A stretch of DNA of 64,000 nt from Alternaria dauci (lineage: Eukaryota; Ascomycota; Dothideomycetes; Pleosporales; Pleosporaceae): NCBI RefSeq assembly GCF_042100115.1, contig NC_091274.1, positions 1,984,001-2,048,000 on the forward strand, written 5' to 3'. The stretch's first letter is position 1, and each line of letters begins with the position of its first letter. This document shows, in pieces, positions 1 through 9,068 of the stretch. The position numbers were made by a program, and so were the translations under genes. The notes under the pieces are model-generated. The model was not told where the DNA came from. It saw nothing but the letters and a program-made list of their open reading frames with translations, and searched no databases.

Positions 1-3000
1 TCTTCCCTTGAGGACCCGGTCCTCCCTTCTCTGGGTGTTTCCGATGGTACTCACGTACCTGTGACTTGCAGTTCGTCAAATTTTCTTTTGGTTCCCAAGT
101 GTTCTGGCTCTCTGGCCATCCTAGCCACTTGACCAAGTATTTCCACTGACGACCGATTTTCCGCAGGTCCCTGATTTCTTCGACCTCGTACTCATCGTCT
201 TCGAGCTCTATGTCGGTAGCTAGCTCGGCATCTGGAGGTGCTCTTTCCAGGAGTTTCTTGTGAAAGACAGGGTGGATGCGCATGCCTGGTGGGAGTTGGA
301 GTTTGTAGTTTACGTTACCCATTTCCTCTAGAACCTCGAATGGTCCTATTCGGAGGTTGTCCAGTTTCTTGCTTGGTCGCTTAGTTTTCAAGTTCTGACG
401 TGACAGGAAAACTTTGTCCCCCTTCTTAAAGGTTGGTCCCTCAATCCTTTGCTTATTAGCCGCCTTGGCTGTCGTGAGGTTCCTATGAGCTATGTTCTTG
501 CTCAATTCTTCGTGCAGTCCTCGCATCAAGCGGGCTTTGTCGTCTGCACCTACTGCGATACTCTCTATATCTTTTGGATCTCGATGAGCAACCGGCTCAT
601 ATCCGTAATTCGCGTAGTGTGGTGAGTACTTAGTCGTCGCAGACCTAGTACTATTGTAGGCCAATTGTGCTGTCGGCAAGAGTTCAACCCAATTGTCTTG
701 CAGCTTGTTGGCGTACATCCTCAGATACTGTTCCAGTGTCTGGTTCGTTCGTTCCGTCTGGCCATCTGTTTCGGGGTGGAAGCTAGTCGATAGTTTCTTC
801 TTCACACCCAGCTTTGCCAGGAATGTGTTCCAATACTTGGAAGTGAACAGTTTATCACGATCGGTGATGAATTCTTCAGGTATCCCATGTTCTGACATAA
901 GTGCCTTGCTGACCTCATACGCGCATTCTTCTGCCGTAATGGTTTCTTCCGTGGGCACAAACTTTGCTCCTTTCGTGTGACGACACACGATGACTAGGAC
1001 TGTGTCGCATAATCTTCCGGATCCTGGTTCTAACGACTTCGGGAGCTTCACTATGAAGTCCATTGTTACGCTGCTCCATGGTCTCGTTGGTGGCGGTAAG
1101 GGTTGTAACAGGCCATAGGGCTTATGTCTCTTGGGTTTGTTCTGATGACAAGCCAAACAGTTGCCTAGGACGTCCTGCACCTTCGCTCGCAAGCGTGGTA
1201 TCGCAAACACCTTTGATAGTCGCCTGACCATTTCTTCTAGCGATGCATGTCCATACTCTGGGGACTCATGCAGTTCCTTGATGAGACTCGATCTCATGTG
1301 TGGGGGTACATATGTTCGATCGCTTCGAATCATATCTCGGTACTCTCGCTCGTCTTGTAACAGTTCGTCGGAGCCGTTCTCGTCAGGCTCGAACTGCCAG
1401 CTGGCCGCTCTCTGCTGCCACTGCTGCTGAAGTGTTTCTACCCGCTCGGCCACCTTAGCTATCTTAGCTAGTTCCGGCTGGTTGTAACGTAGTGTGCCAT
1501 CAGGCATCTTCTTGAACATGGCGTCATGTGGTTCCTTATGATTTTCCTCGCGTAAGTCGGATCTCCTGCTTAAAGCATCCGCAGCTCCGTTGAGCGTTCC
1601 AGCGCGGTGAGTTATCTTGAAGTCGAACTGAGCTAGCATCTCAGCCCATCGGACTTGTCGTCGGTTGAGTTTCTTCGTTGTCATGAAACCTGCCAAGTTC
1701 TGGTGATCGGTAAAAACCTCGATCTGGTGTGGTAGTCCTAGCAAATAGACTTCCCACTGTTCAAAGGCATCGACTACTCCTAGTAGCTCCTTATCGTGAA
1801 CGTCGTAGTTTAGTTCTGCTCCAGAGAACTTTCTTGAGTGGTAGAACACTGGTCTCCACTTTTTGTCTGGGCACTGCTGCGACAATACAGCTCCGAGTGC
1901 ATAATCTGACGCGTCGGTCTCGACTCGCGTCTCTCGCTTTGGGTCGTACATCTCTAGTACTGGTGCCTCGAGGAATATCTGCTTGATTCGATCAAAAGCC
2001 TCCTGATGTTCCTCGTTCCATTTGAAACCAACTTCCTTCTTCGTGATCTCGGAGAGAGGTGTTGTGATCTTTGAGTAATCCTTGATGAACTTCCGGTAGT
2101 AGTTGGCAAATCCTAGGAAGGATTGCACGTCCTTGACTGTTTTGGGCGTTGGCCATTCCTGTACAGCCGCTGTCTTCTTTGGGTTCATCTTCACCCCCTC
2201 TGTGGATATTATGAAGCCTAGGTATTCCGTTTCCTTCGTGTGAAATTCGCACTTCCCCGGCTGCAGGTACAGCTTGTATTCCTTAAGCTTCCTGAGCACT
2301 TTCTTGACATGTTCCACATGTTCTTCTAGCGTCCCGCTAGAGTATACCAGCACATCGTCGATGTACGCTGTGACGAAGATTCCAAGGTACTCGTGAAGAG
2401 CGTTGTTGATGACTGACTGAAACGTTGCCGGGGCATTCGTTAACCCAAAAGGCATTACTGTGTACTCGAACAGTCCATATTTCGTTTTGAACGCTGTCAT
2501 CCATTCGTGTCCTTCCTTGATCCTGATTCGGTGAAATCCTTCCCGAACGTCGAACTTCGTAAACCACTTGGCTCCCTGGAGTCGATCCATGAGCTCGGTT
2601 ATTAGTGGTAAGGGATATCGGTTCTTCCGAGTAACGCTGTTCAACCTTCGGAAGTCGACACATAGTCGCCACTTCCCGTTAGGCTTCTTTACGAACAAGA
2701 TGGGTGAGGCCATTGGGCCTGATCCCGGTCGGATAAATCCCTTCTTCAGATTCTTCTGGATGTACTCCCTTAGCTCAGCATCGTGCTCGGGCGATATGGG
2801 ATACATAGGTCCTGGGCTTAACTTTGCCCCTTCATCTAGGATGATCTCGTGATCCCAATCCTGATGGTCTGCCAAGTCCGTGGCTTCGTTTTCCTCGAAG
2901 AGTTCTCTAAACTCGTCGGTCTGATACTCTCTTGGTATCTCTAGTGGTAAGGGTCCTTCCTTCGTGGTCGCGACTCGTCTTATCCATATGACTCCTACTC

Positions 3001-3567
3001 TTTGAGGGTCCTTCTCATAGATTCTCATGATCTTATGAGGCGAGATCTTGCCGAACCTCCCGTCCTGGGTTGAGCTCTGGTCCTTCGGGCTCACTCTTTG
3101 GCGTACTCTAGCAACCTTGTGCACAGGTTCTCTTCTGAGTATCGTCTTCATTCGCCAGTCGATGGCGGGGTTATGGGCATCTAGCCAGTCATAACCAATC
3201 AACATGTCTAGTCCTCCTAGTTCCATTATGTCGATATTCATTTGGCACTCTATGCCAGCTATCCGTAGCTTTGTTGATTCGGTTTCCATCCGTATCATGC
3301 CGTTTCCATATTCCATGGGTTTCTCGTCGGCTAACAGTACCGATACTGGGTTCTTCTTAACCCGGTAGGGTAGTTCGTGTTTCTCCACCACTCTGGGTGA
3401 GATCATCGTTCGTGCGGCCCCGCTATCTACGAGCGCCTCGATGTTTCGTCCCTGTACAGATACGGTCGTGAGCAGCTGCTTCACCCGACCATCGGTATCC
3501 TGCACCTTCCTAAGGGTCGTTTTAGGACTGCCTTCACCAGCGTGACCCTGTCCCTGGCGGCATCCTA
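1..3567 (-). CDS. pol: Pol polyprotein: protease, RT, RNase H, integrase, chromodomain (C-terminus off window)
   Basis: The frame is open from the gag stop to base 1 in the parts I translated, which cover nearly all of it. The order is an aspartic protease with V-D-S-G-A (3413-3430); RT with the catalytic Y-I-D-D (2354-2365); RNase H with E-T-D-A-S (about 1885-1920); and integrase with an HHCC zinc region (about 1146-1300). Integrase acidic residues lie in M-D-F-I (about 1057-1068), T-D-R-D (about 855-870) and the Q-T-E-R block (about 740-770). A chromodomain with Y-L-V-K-W-L-G-W lies at about 66-205. Chromodomains of this class can steer integration to methylated-histone chromatin (family knowledge), which fits its position in a RIP block. 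The usual second aspartate in the V-V-V-D-R segment reads Cys here; this residue is not one of the catalytic three. Translation probably depends on the -1 shift. Confidence 0.92.
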
Positions 3568-5505
3568 GTTTTTTGACTGCTTACCTTTCCTGTACTTAGG
3601 AAAGTAGCCTGTGTCATTCTTTGAGCTGTAGTGCGTCAAGCACCTGTCGTCGTAACAGAAGCTCCAATGAATGTTCTGGTGAGGTATCTCCTCCCTGGTG
3701 ATCCTCTTCCTTGGTTGAGCCTTCTTGGCCTCGTGAATCTCACAATCTGCTACCTCGCAGATGTTTGATGATAGGGTGCGATGGTAATAGTCATCCACCT
3801 TGTGTGCTTCCTTGAGCTGCTTGCGATGGAAGTCACACCCGTTCCTGCATTGCGTCCATAGAAGTCTGTAGTGGATCTCCACTTTCTCTGGTTCGTGTAG
3901 ATGGCAGATGTCTGCTAGACATTCGTCTGCCCAGAGGTTCAGGTGGCAGCACCGGTCCTGGTCTGTCCTGCAATCCTCCTTATCTTGCTTATGGAACTCG
4001 CAATTTATCTTACAGTCATACCAACACAAATCCTTGTGATCCTTGGTATCTTCTACTTCGTGGGCTTCTTGGTCCTCGACCTCAACCATTGGATCATCGA
4101 AGTAGGGTTGTTGGTGTATCGCCTGATACCCAATTTCTTCGGCATTCGGGCCGGTAATCATGATTCGTTCGCGAACCGTGCATTCGTCGGCGTAGTGTGT
4201 CTTGTTACCACATACCCAACACTGGTTGTTGGCTAATCGTTCCATCACGATGGTGCCTTTGACCTTCCAGTCAGTCTTCTTTGGCTGGCCCATGGTGAGA
4301 ACTTCGTTGTCCGGTTTAACTCTTGGGACGATTTCGTAGCCTTCCTTATCCTCCAAGCGTGCCTCTTCGTATAGGTCTAAGTCGCTTAGGTTGTCATCCG
4401 GCTCTATCCCGGCCGGGTAAGGCGTGCCTTGTCTGATCATCCGGATCTTGACAGCTGCCTGTTTGACTTGTTCTTCTTCGCAATCCCTAGCGAAGTGTCC
4501 TGTCTTCCCGCATCGGAGACATGCTTTGTTGTCGTAACGCCGCTGGCGTTCTTCCTTGGAGAGACCGTCGTGTCTTTTACCTCCTCGGGTTTTCTTGTCT
4601 TTGGCCTTCTCTTGTACCTTGCCGGTCATGATGGCGTCGCCATCCCTGTCGAATCTACCACGCTGTTTCTTCATGTTGGGCAGGTTGGGTCGGAAGTATT
4701 TCTTCTGATCGTTTCGTTCCCACAACCTGTTGTCGATACGCGTGGCTAGCTCGATCAGAGCGTGTAGCGTCCCGGGCTTATCGTGGTGTACAAGGCCGTC
4801 CTTGACATTCTCTTTGAGGCCTGCTTCGAATACCGTTCGAAGTGCCGCATCATCCCAATCGATCCGTGCTTGTAGTTGCTTAAATTCCGCCGTGTATGCC
4901 GATACTGACGAGGTCTGCCTCAGGCGAGTGATCTTCTTCTCTGCCTGGTTCTGAGCGTCTACTTCTCCGAAGATGCGTCCCATCTCTTGCTTAAACTCTG
5001 TCCAACTTGCGAATAAGGTACGGGTTCCTTCTTTGGTGCCCATGTGTTCTGCATCCAGCAGATAATCGTCCACATAGGGTTGCATCCAATTGGAAGCCTT
5101 ATCCTTCATGTATGTACTGGCCATGAGGATCTTTTCCTGGTCGTTGGGTACCTCGTTGTACTCGCAGTACAGGTCGATGTTGGTGAGAAATACTCGTAGC
5201 TTTTCTCGTTCTCCACCGTATTTCTCTGGTGACGCTATCTTGGGTTTCTTTGTAGCAACGGGTCGTTCGTTAGGGGTCATCATCAGTTGCCCTGCAAGCT
5301 GATTGATCATTGCCTGCATCTCAGCAATCTGCTGAGCCTGCGTGGTTGTGTGTTGCCTAAGATTCCTGAGCTCGGTGACGTTAGGGTTCTCTCCCTCGTC
5401 ATCGGATGCTTCCAGCATCTCATCATTTTCTGGGGTAGGGCGTGCTGGCGTCGAGGGTCCCTGACCCTGAGCCCTGTTGTTCTGCGCGTTTCCCTGATGA
5501 GCCAT
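3565..5505 (-). CDS. gag: Gag polyprotein with two CCHC knuckles and a Cys/His repeat tail
   Basis: 646 residues. A Gln-rich N-terminus (about 1-80) is followed by a retrotransposon capsid region (about 85-270) that would form the particle shell. Basic residues precede a canonical CX2CX4HX4C knuckle (C329, C332, H337, C342). A second knuckle of the same spacing lies at C429, C432, H437, C442. From 490 to 625 there are five units of H-x7-C-x3/4-C-x2-H, starting at H490, H521, H545, H575 and H609, which I do not recognise from standard Gag proteins. The start ATG is 63 bases inside the LTR boundary and is the first of the frame. The stop TAG follows a slippery heptamer that leads into pol. The frame has no internal stop and no RIP-type bias, so the gene looks functional. 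Confidence 0.92.
   Translation of the reverse strand: MAHQGNAQNNRAQGQGPSTPARPTPENDEMLEASDDEGENPNVTELRNLRQHTTTQAQQIAEMQAMINQLAGQLMMTPNERPVATKKPKIASPEKYGGEREKLRVFLTNIDLYCEYNEVPNDQEKILMASTYMKDKASNWMQPYVDDYLLDAEHMGTKEGTRTLFASWTEFKQEMGRIFGEVDAQNQAEKKITRLRQTSSVSAYTAEFKQLQARIDWDDAALRTVFEAGLKENVKDGLVHHDKPGTLHALIELATRIDNRLWERNDQKKYFRPNLPNMKKQRGRFDRDGDAIMTGKVQEKAKDKKTRGGKRHDGLSKEERQRRYDNKACLRCGKTGHFARDCEEEQVKQAAVKIRMIRQGTPYPAGIEPDDNLSDLDLYEEARLEDKEGYEIVPRVKPDNEVLTMGQPKKTDWKVKGTIVMERLANNQCWVCGNKTHYADECTVRERIMITGPNAEEIGYQAIHQQPYFDDPMVEVEDQEAHEVEDTKDHKDLCWYDCKINCEFHKQDKEDCRTDQDRCCHLNLWADECLADICHLHEPEKVEIHYRLLWTQCRNGCDFHRKQLKEAHKVDDYYHRTLSSNICEVADCEIHEAKKAQPRKRITREEIPHQNIHWSFCYDDRCLTHYSSKNDTGYFPKYRKGKQSKN
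3568..3574 (-). promoter_or_regulatory. -1 ribosomal frameshift heptamer A AAA AAC at the gag stop
   Basis: On the minus strand the last Gag codons read TCA AAA AAC TAG. The heptamer A AAA AAC is in the zero frame and immediately precedes the stop codon. A one-base backward slip continues as CTA GGA TGC CGC, which is exactly the open frame of the protease at 3413-3430. A -1 shift at X XXY YYZ heptamers is the established mechanism for Gag-Pol synthesis in many retroelements. A downstream stimulatory structure is plausible in the GC-rich stretch that follows but I could not fold it. Confidence 0.8.
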
Positions 5506-5568
5506 TGTTGAATCTTAATCGGGCTGTCCTGTTGGTTAAACGTCCACTGATATCCAAGGTGGTCAAAG

Positions 5569-6044
5569 TGTTACACGGGGTTAGGCTATACTTCTCTAGG
5601 CTCGGTCCGTACTAAGGCGAGGTAGACTAAAGCGGTAGTCCGTGAGGTATCGTATGGAATGATCAGGTGGAAAAGAGTTATCGTTGTAACCAAAGGATAA
5701 ACAATACCAATTCTATAAACGATAGAATAACTAGTTGACAATCTGTGTAAGAGATGAACTATTTGAGTTAACTACAACGAGTGTAATAATGAGATCCAAT
5801 ACATTCTTATACCTATTGCCATAGGTCCTGTCCTCCTTACCCTCCCTTCTAAGAGGGAGGCCTAGGAGGGCCGTGACCTCCTAATCCTCACTGGCCTCCC
5901 AGAGGCCAGGTCTTGGCGGGATGCTATTCCTTTCACGTGATCTGGGCCCTGCCCTAGATCCACTTTCGTCCATCATGTCCGCCTGATGGTCTTCCTTCAT
6001 ACGACCTGCATGAAAGGGAAGCAATTCCTTGTTACCTTGTAACA
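5569..6044 (-). repeat. 5' LTR of the intact chromovirus (476 bp)
   Basis: The right boundary is tgtaaca at 6038-6044 and the left boundary tgttaca at 5569-5575, giving a 7-bp inverted terminus of the usual TG...CA type. The change from normal to RIP-type composition falls exactly at 6045. Inside it a perfect 8-bp-arm hairpin (CTGGCCTC at 5891-5898, GAGGCCAG at 5902-5909) is visible. On the element strand the base run directly after the LTR (5568 downward) does not begin with the canonical TGG of a tRNA primer site, so the priming mechanism is not resolved. The partner LTR is off the window. Confidence 0.88.
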
Positions 6045-7517
6045 CTAGATAATATACTAGTATACTCTAGTAGAATACTTAAAGAATATATTAAGTATAT
6101 TAAGAAAGTACTTAGAAAGCTAAAAGAATATAAGCTATACTTATAGCTAAGGAAGTGCGAATTCTATATTAAGGAGATAGAATTCCTAGGCTTTATAATA
6201 TTTATAAAGGAAGTAAAGATAAACCTAAAGAAGATAGTAGCTATATAGGAGTAGCTAGTACCTAAAATAGTTAAAGAGGTATAATCCTTCCTAAGATTTA
6301 CTAACTACTACTAAAAGTTTATTAAAGATTATTTAAAGATTATAATACCCCTCTTAGAGATTATAAAGAAAGAAAATAGGATTTAGCTAGAATAAGGAAT
6401 AATAAGAAGTATTTAATTAAATTAAGTAGATATTCCTTAAAGCACCTATACTAGAGATATATAATCTAAAATAGGAGACGTAAGTTAAGACTAATATATT
6501 AGGTTATATAGTTAGAGCTATATTATTATAGTAGTACTTAGATAAGAAGTAGAGACTAGTATTCTACTATTTAAGGAAGTTCTCTAGAGTAGAACTTAAC
6601 TATAATATTTATAATAAGGAATTAATAGGAATAGTTAATACCTTTAAATAATAGGAAGTCTATTTACTAGGACTACTATACTAGATTAAGGTTTTTACTA
6701 ATTACTAGAACTTAGTAGGTTTTATAATAATAAAGAAACTTAACTAATAATAAGTTTAATAGGCTAAGATACTAGCTTAGTTTAACTTTAAGATAACTTA
6801 CTATACTAGAATACTTAATAGAGCTATAGATACTTTAAGTAGTTAGGAAACACACCTTTACCGCGATTTATTATAGTGTCTTTTAATAGTGTTGTACTTA
6901 AGTCTTTTACTAGTACGTTTATTATTTAAATAGATACTTTAAGTAGGAGATCTAACTTATATAAGGAAAGTTATAAGGAACTATATAATACTATATTTAA
7001 GAAGATACCTAATAGTATACTATATTATAACTAGCTAGAACTAGCTAAGATAGCTAAGGTAGCTAAGTAAGTAGAAATACTATAATAGTAATAGTAGTAA
7101 AAGGTAGCTAGCTAGTAGTTTAAGCCTAAGGAAAAAGGCTCTAATAAACTATTATAAGATAAGTAAGAGTACTAAGATATAATTTAAAGTAATTAAATAT
7201 ATATACCCTTATATATAAGATTAAATCTTATTAAAGAACTATATAAGTCTCTAGAGTATAAATATATATTACTAGAAGAAATAGTTAAGTAACTATTAAA
7301 GGTATTTATAATACTATACTTATAAGTAAAGGTATAGGACGTCCTAAGTAACTATTTAGCTTATTATTAGAATAAACCTAAGAGATATAAGCCCTATAGC
7401 TTATTATAACCTTTACTACTACTAATAAGACTATAGAGTAGTATAATAATAGACTTTATAGTAAAGCTCCTAAAATTATTAGAACTAGGATCTAGAAGAT
7501 TACATAATATAGTCCTA
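6045..7517 (+). pseudogene. Relic A, part 1: RIP-killed Gypsy RT / RNase H / integrase N-half
   Basis: Translation on the plus strand, reading through many stops, gives L-D-N-I-L-V-Y directly at 6045, then K-C-E-F-Y, E-F-L-G-F and the N-Y-Y-x-K-F-I-K-D-Y block (about 6300-6340). RNase H follows, then the integrase start (D-F-I-V-K-L near 7453). It is colinear with the intact element: from YxDD to the integrase break it spans 1472 bases against 1367. The difference is one 104-base insertion (6843-6946) plus one extra base near 6397. Most differences are G-to-A or C-to-T, as RIP produces. The part upstream of YxDD lies to the left of the intact element, outside the window. Confidence 0.88.
6826..6946. 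repeat. 17-bp direct repeats flanking a little-mutated 87-bp insertion
   Basis: The 17-mer atagatactttaagtag occurs at 6826-6842 and again at 6930-6946, within RNase H of relic A, duplicating host sequence. The 87 bases between them keep several CpA/TpG steps (ggaaacacacc, gtgtc, gtgttg) that the surrounding DNA has lost, so they probably arrived after RIP. No terminal inverted repeat is evident. Confidence 0.7.
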
Positions 7518-7751
7518 GTATAAGGGGTAGTTATAGGTAATAGTATTTACTTTATACTATAAGAGAATAGTAGGGGATAGCTCTATATTCTAATAGTATA
7601 CTAGGGGAAGTAATAATAATAATTCTTGCTAGTCTTCTTACGCGTAAAGCGTAGGTTAAGAGTAAGTTCCTCCTCTATAGAGATAATAAGAGAAGTAATT
7701 ATATTAGGACCTTAGTACCCTTCTAGCTAAGCTGTATCCTATATATTATAG
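7518..7751 (-). repeat. 3' LTR of relic B
   Basis: It is 234 bp and the same length as its partner at 13985-14218, with differences largely of RIP type. The internal side is followed by ctcccctctt, a polypurine tract on the minus strand, which marks this as the 3' LTR of a minus-strand element. Termini are degraded (gtataa...ttatag). Confidence 0.83.
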
Positions 7752-8846
7752 AACCTCCCCTCTTAGGCTAGCGTCCTTAATAGTCCTAGCCTTAATAAAA
7801 ACCTAAAATCTTTATTAGAAAATAGGAAAAGAGTATCTAGTCTTTTAGTCTATCTTACACGCGTCTATCTTACGCTATATAGATATAGTGTTAGGGTAGA
7901 GTATATTATACTTATTACTAGGTCTAGGAGTAATATAAAGGTAACTAAGGATTTTAGGATAAGTTACCCTTACGCTTTTACTTTATTATAGTAAAGGTAA
8001 CTTTTTATTTACTTCCTCTTTAGGGTTATAGAATTTTTAGTAAGGTAAGAGTAGAATTTTCTATAGTAACTATCTATTTATTATTTATTATAATAGAAAT
8101 TTTTCTAATACCTTACTTAATACCTTTATACTAACATTAATATATACCTTAATTATACCCTCTATATAAGCTATAAGCTTCTTAATATAGTCTATTATCC
8201 TAATCTATAATATATTAAGAAGTCCTACCTCTAGAATACTATAGTATTTACTTAGAGTAATAGTAATAAGTATACTAATATAATTACTACTTATATAACT
8301 TACTTATACTATACTTAAACTATCTATAAGTAAAAGTAGATTTATAAGAAGCTAGATAAGTATTACTATAATTACTATAGTTCTAGTAACTATAGTAGTT
8401 ATACTTTAGTAAGTTCTTTAAAGTCTTTTAGGCGTATTATACTTTAGCTAATCTTTATAAGTTCTTACTAACTTAAATACCTATATTAATTATCTATACT
8501 ACTTACGTATAAAGTATAATACTACTATAAGGGGTACTACTACTCCTAAGACTAATACTATAGTACTTTATATAAGTATTAAGCTTATATATACGTAGCG
8601 CTAGTTTAACTTAGAGCTTACTAACTACTAATATATTATTACTTACTCTAGGACTCCTTTAGGAGTTCCTACCTAGATTCCTATAACCTCCTCTAACTTT
8701 CTTAGCCTAATTCTAGTTAAGTAGTATAGGATTACTATTACCTTAGAGTAGCTAGTTAGTTATATAGTAATTATAGTATACTCTTATACTTTATCTTCTA
8801 ACTTTATTTATCTTAACTAACTTTTTCTAGAATAGTACTAGTAGTA

Positions 8847-8850
<4 letters not shown>

Positions 8851-8877
<27 letters not shown>

Positions 8878-8878
8878 T
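8851..8878. repeat. (TAA)n microsatellite within relic B
   Basis: About nine uninterrupted TAA/AAT units in the 3' region of relic B, next to a short tandem array. It probably arose after or during AT enrichment. Confidence 0.8.
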
Positions 8879-8960
8879 CTATTAGATAGGGAGAGTAAGG
8901 ATAGTACTACTAACGCGCTAGCTATATAGCTAGAAGACACTAAGTCTAAGTATAGCGTAG

Positions 8961-9068
8961 GTAAGGATAGTAAGGGTAGTAAAGATAATAGAGATAGTAA
9001 GGGTAATAGAGATAGTAAAAGTAAGGAGGATAGTAAGGGTAGTTAAGATAATAAGGATAGTAAGGCTT
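8961..9068. repeat. Minisatellite of gatagtaagggtag-like units
   Basis: Degenerate tandem units of about 12-18 bases (gatagtaagggtag and variants) repeat roughly eight times. Read on the plus strand they would encode Asp-Ser-Lys-Gly-type repeats, but stops are present. It lies in the unexplained 3' portion of relic B. No function can be assigned. Confidence 0.7.

Larger units (their letters stand above)
1..6044 (-). mobile_element. Ty3/Gypsy chromovirus, near-complete, cut by the left window edge
   Basis: Read on the minus strand the element runs LTR (6044-5569), short leader, gag (5505-3565) and pol (about 3567 to beyond base 1). The pol order protease, RT, RNase H, integrase, chromodomain defines a chromovirus of the Metaviridae (family knowledge). 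Both reading frames are open with normal base composition and normal CpA/TpG content, unlike the AT-rich DNA it abuts at 6045. It therefore looks recently inserted and not mutated by RIP. The left LTR lies outside the window, so LTR-LTR divergence cannot be scored. The insertion point is inside the RT catalytic motif of a RIP-killed relative. The expected target duplication is ctaga (6045-6049), to be found beyond base 1. Confidence 0.93.

Noticed and set aside
8961..9068. CRISPR-like array
   Set aside because: Units are short, degenerate and without spacers, inside a eukaryotic repeat relic.
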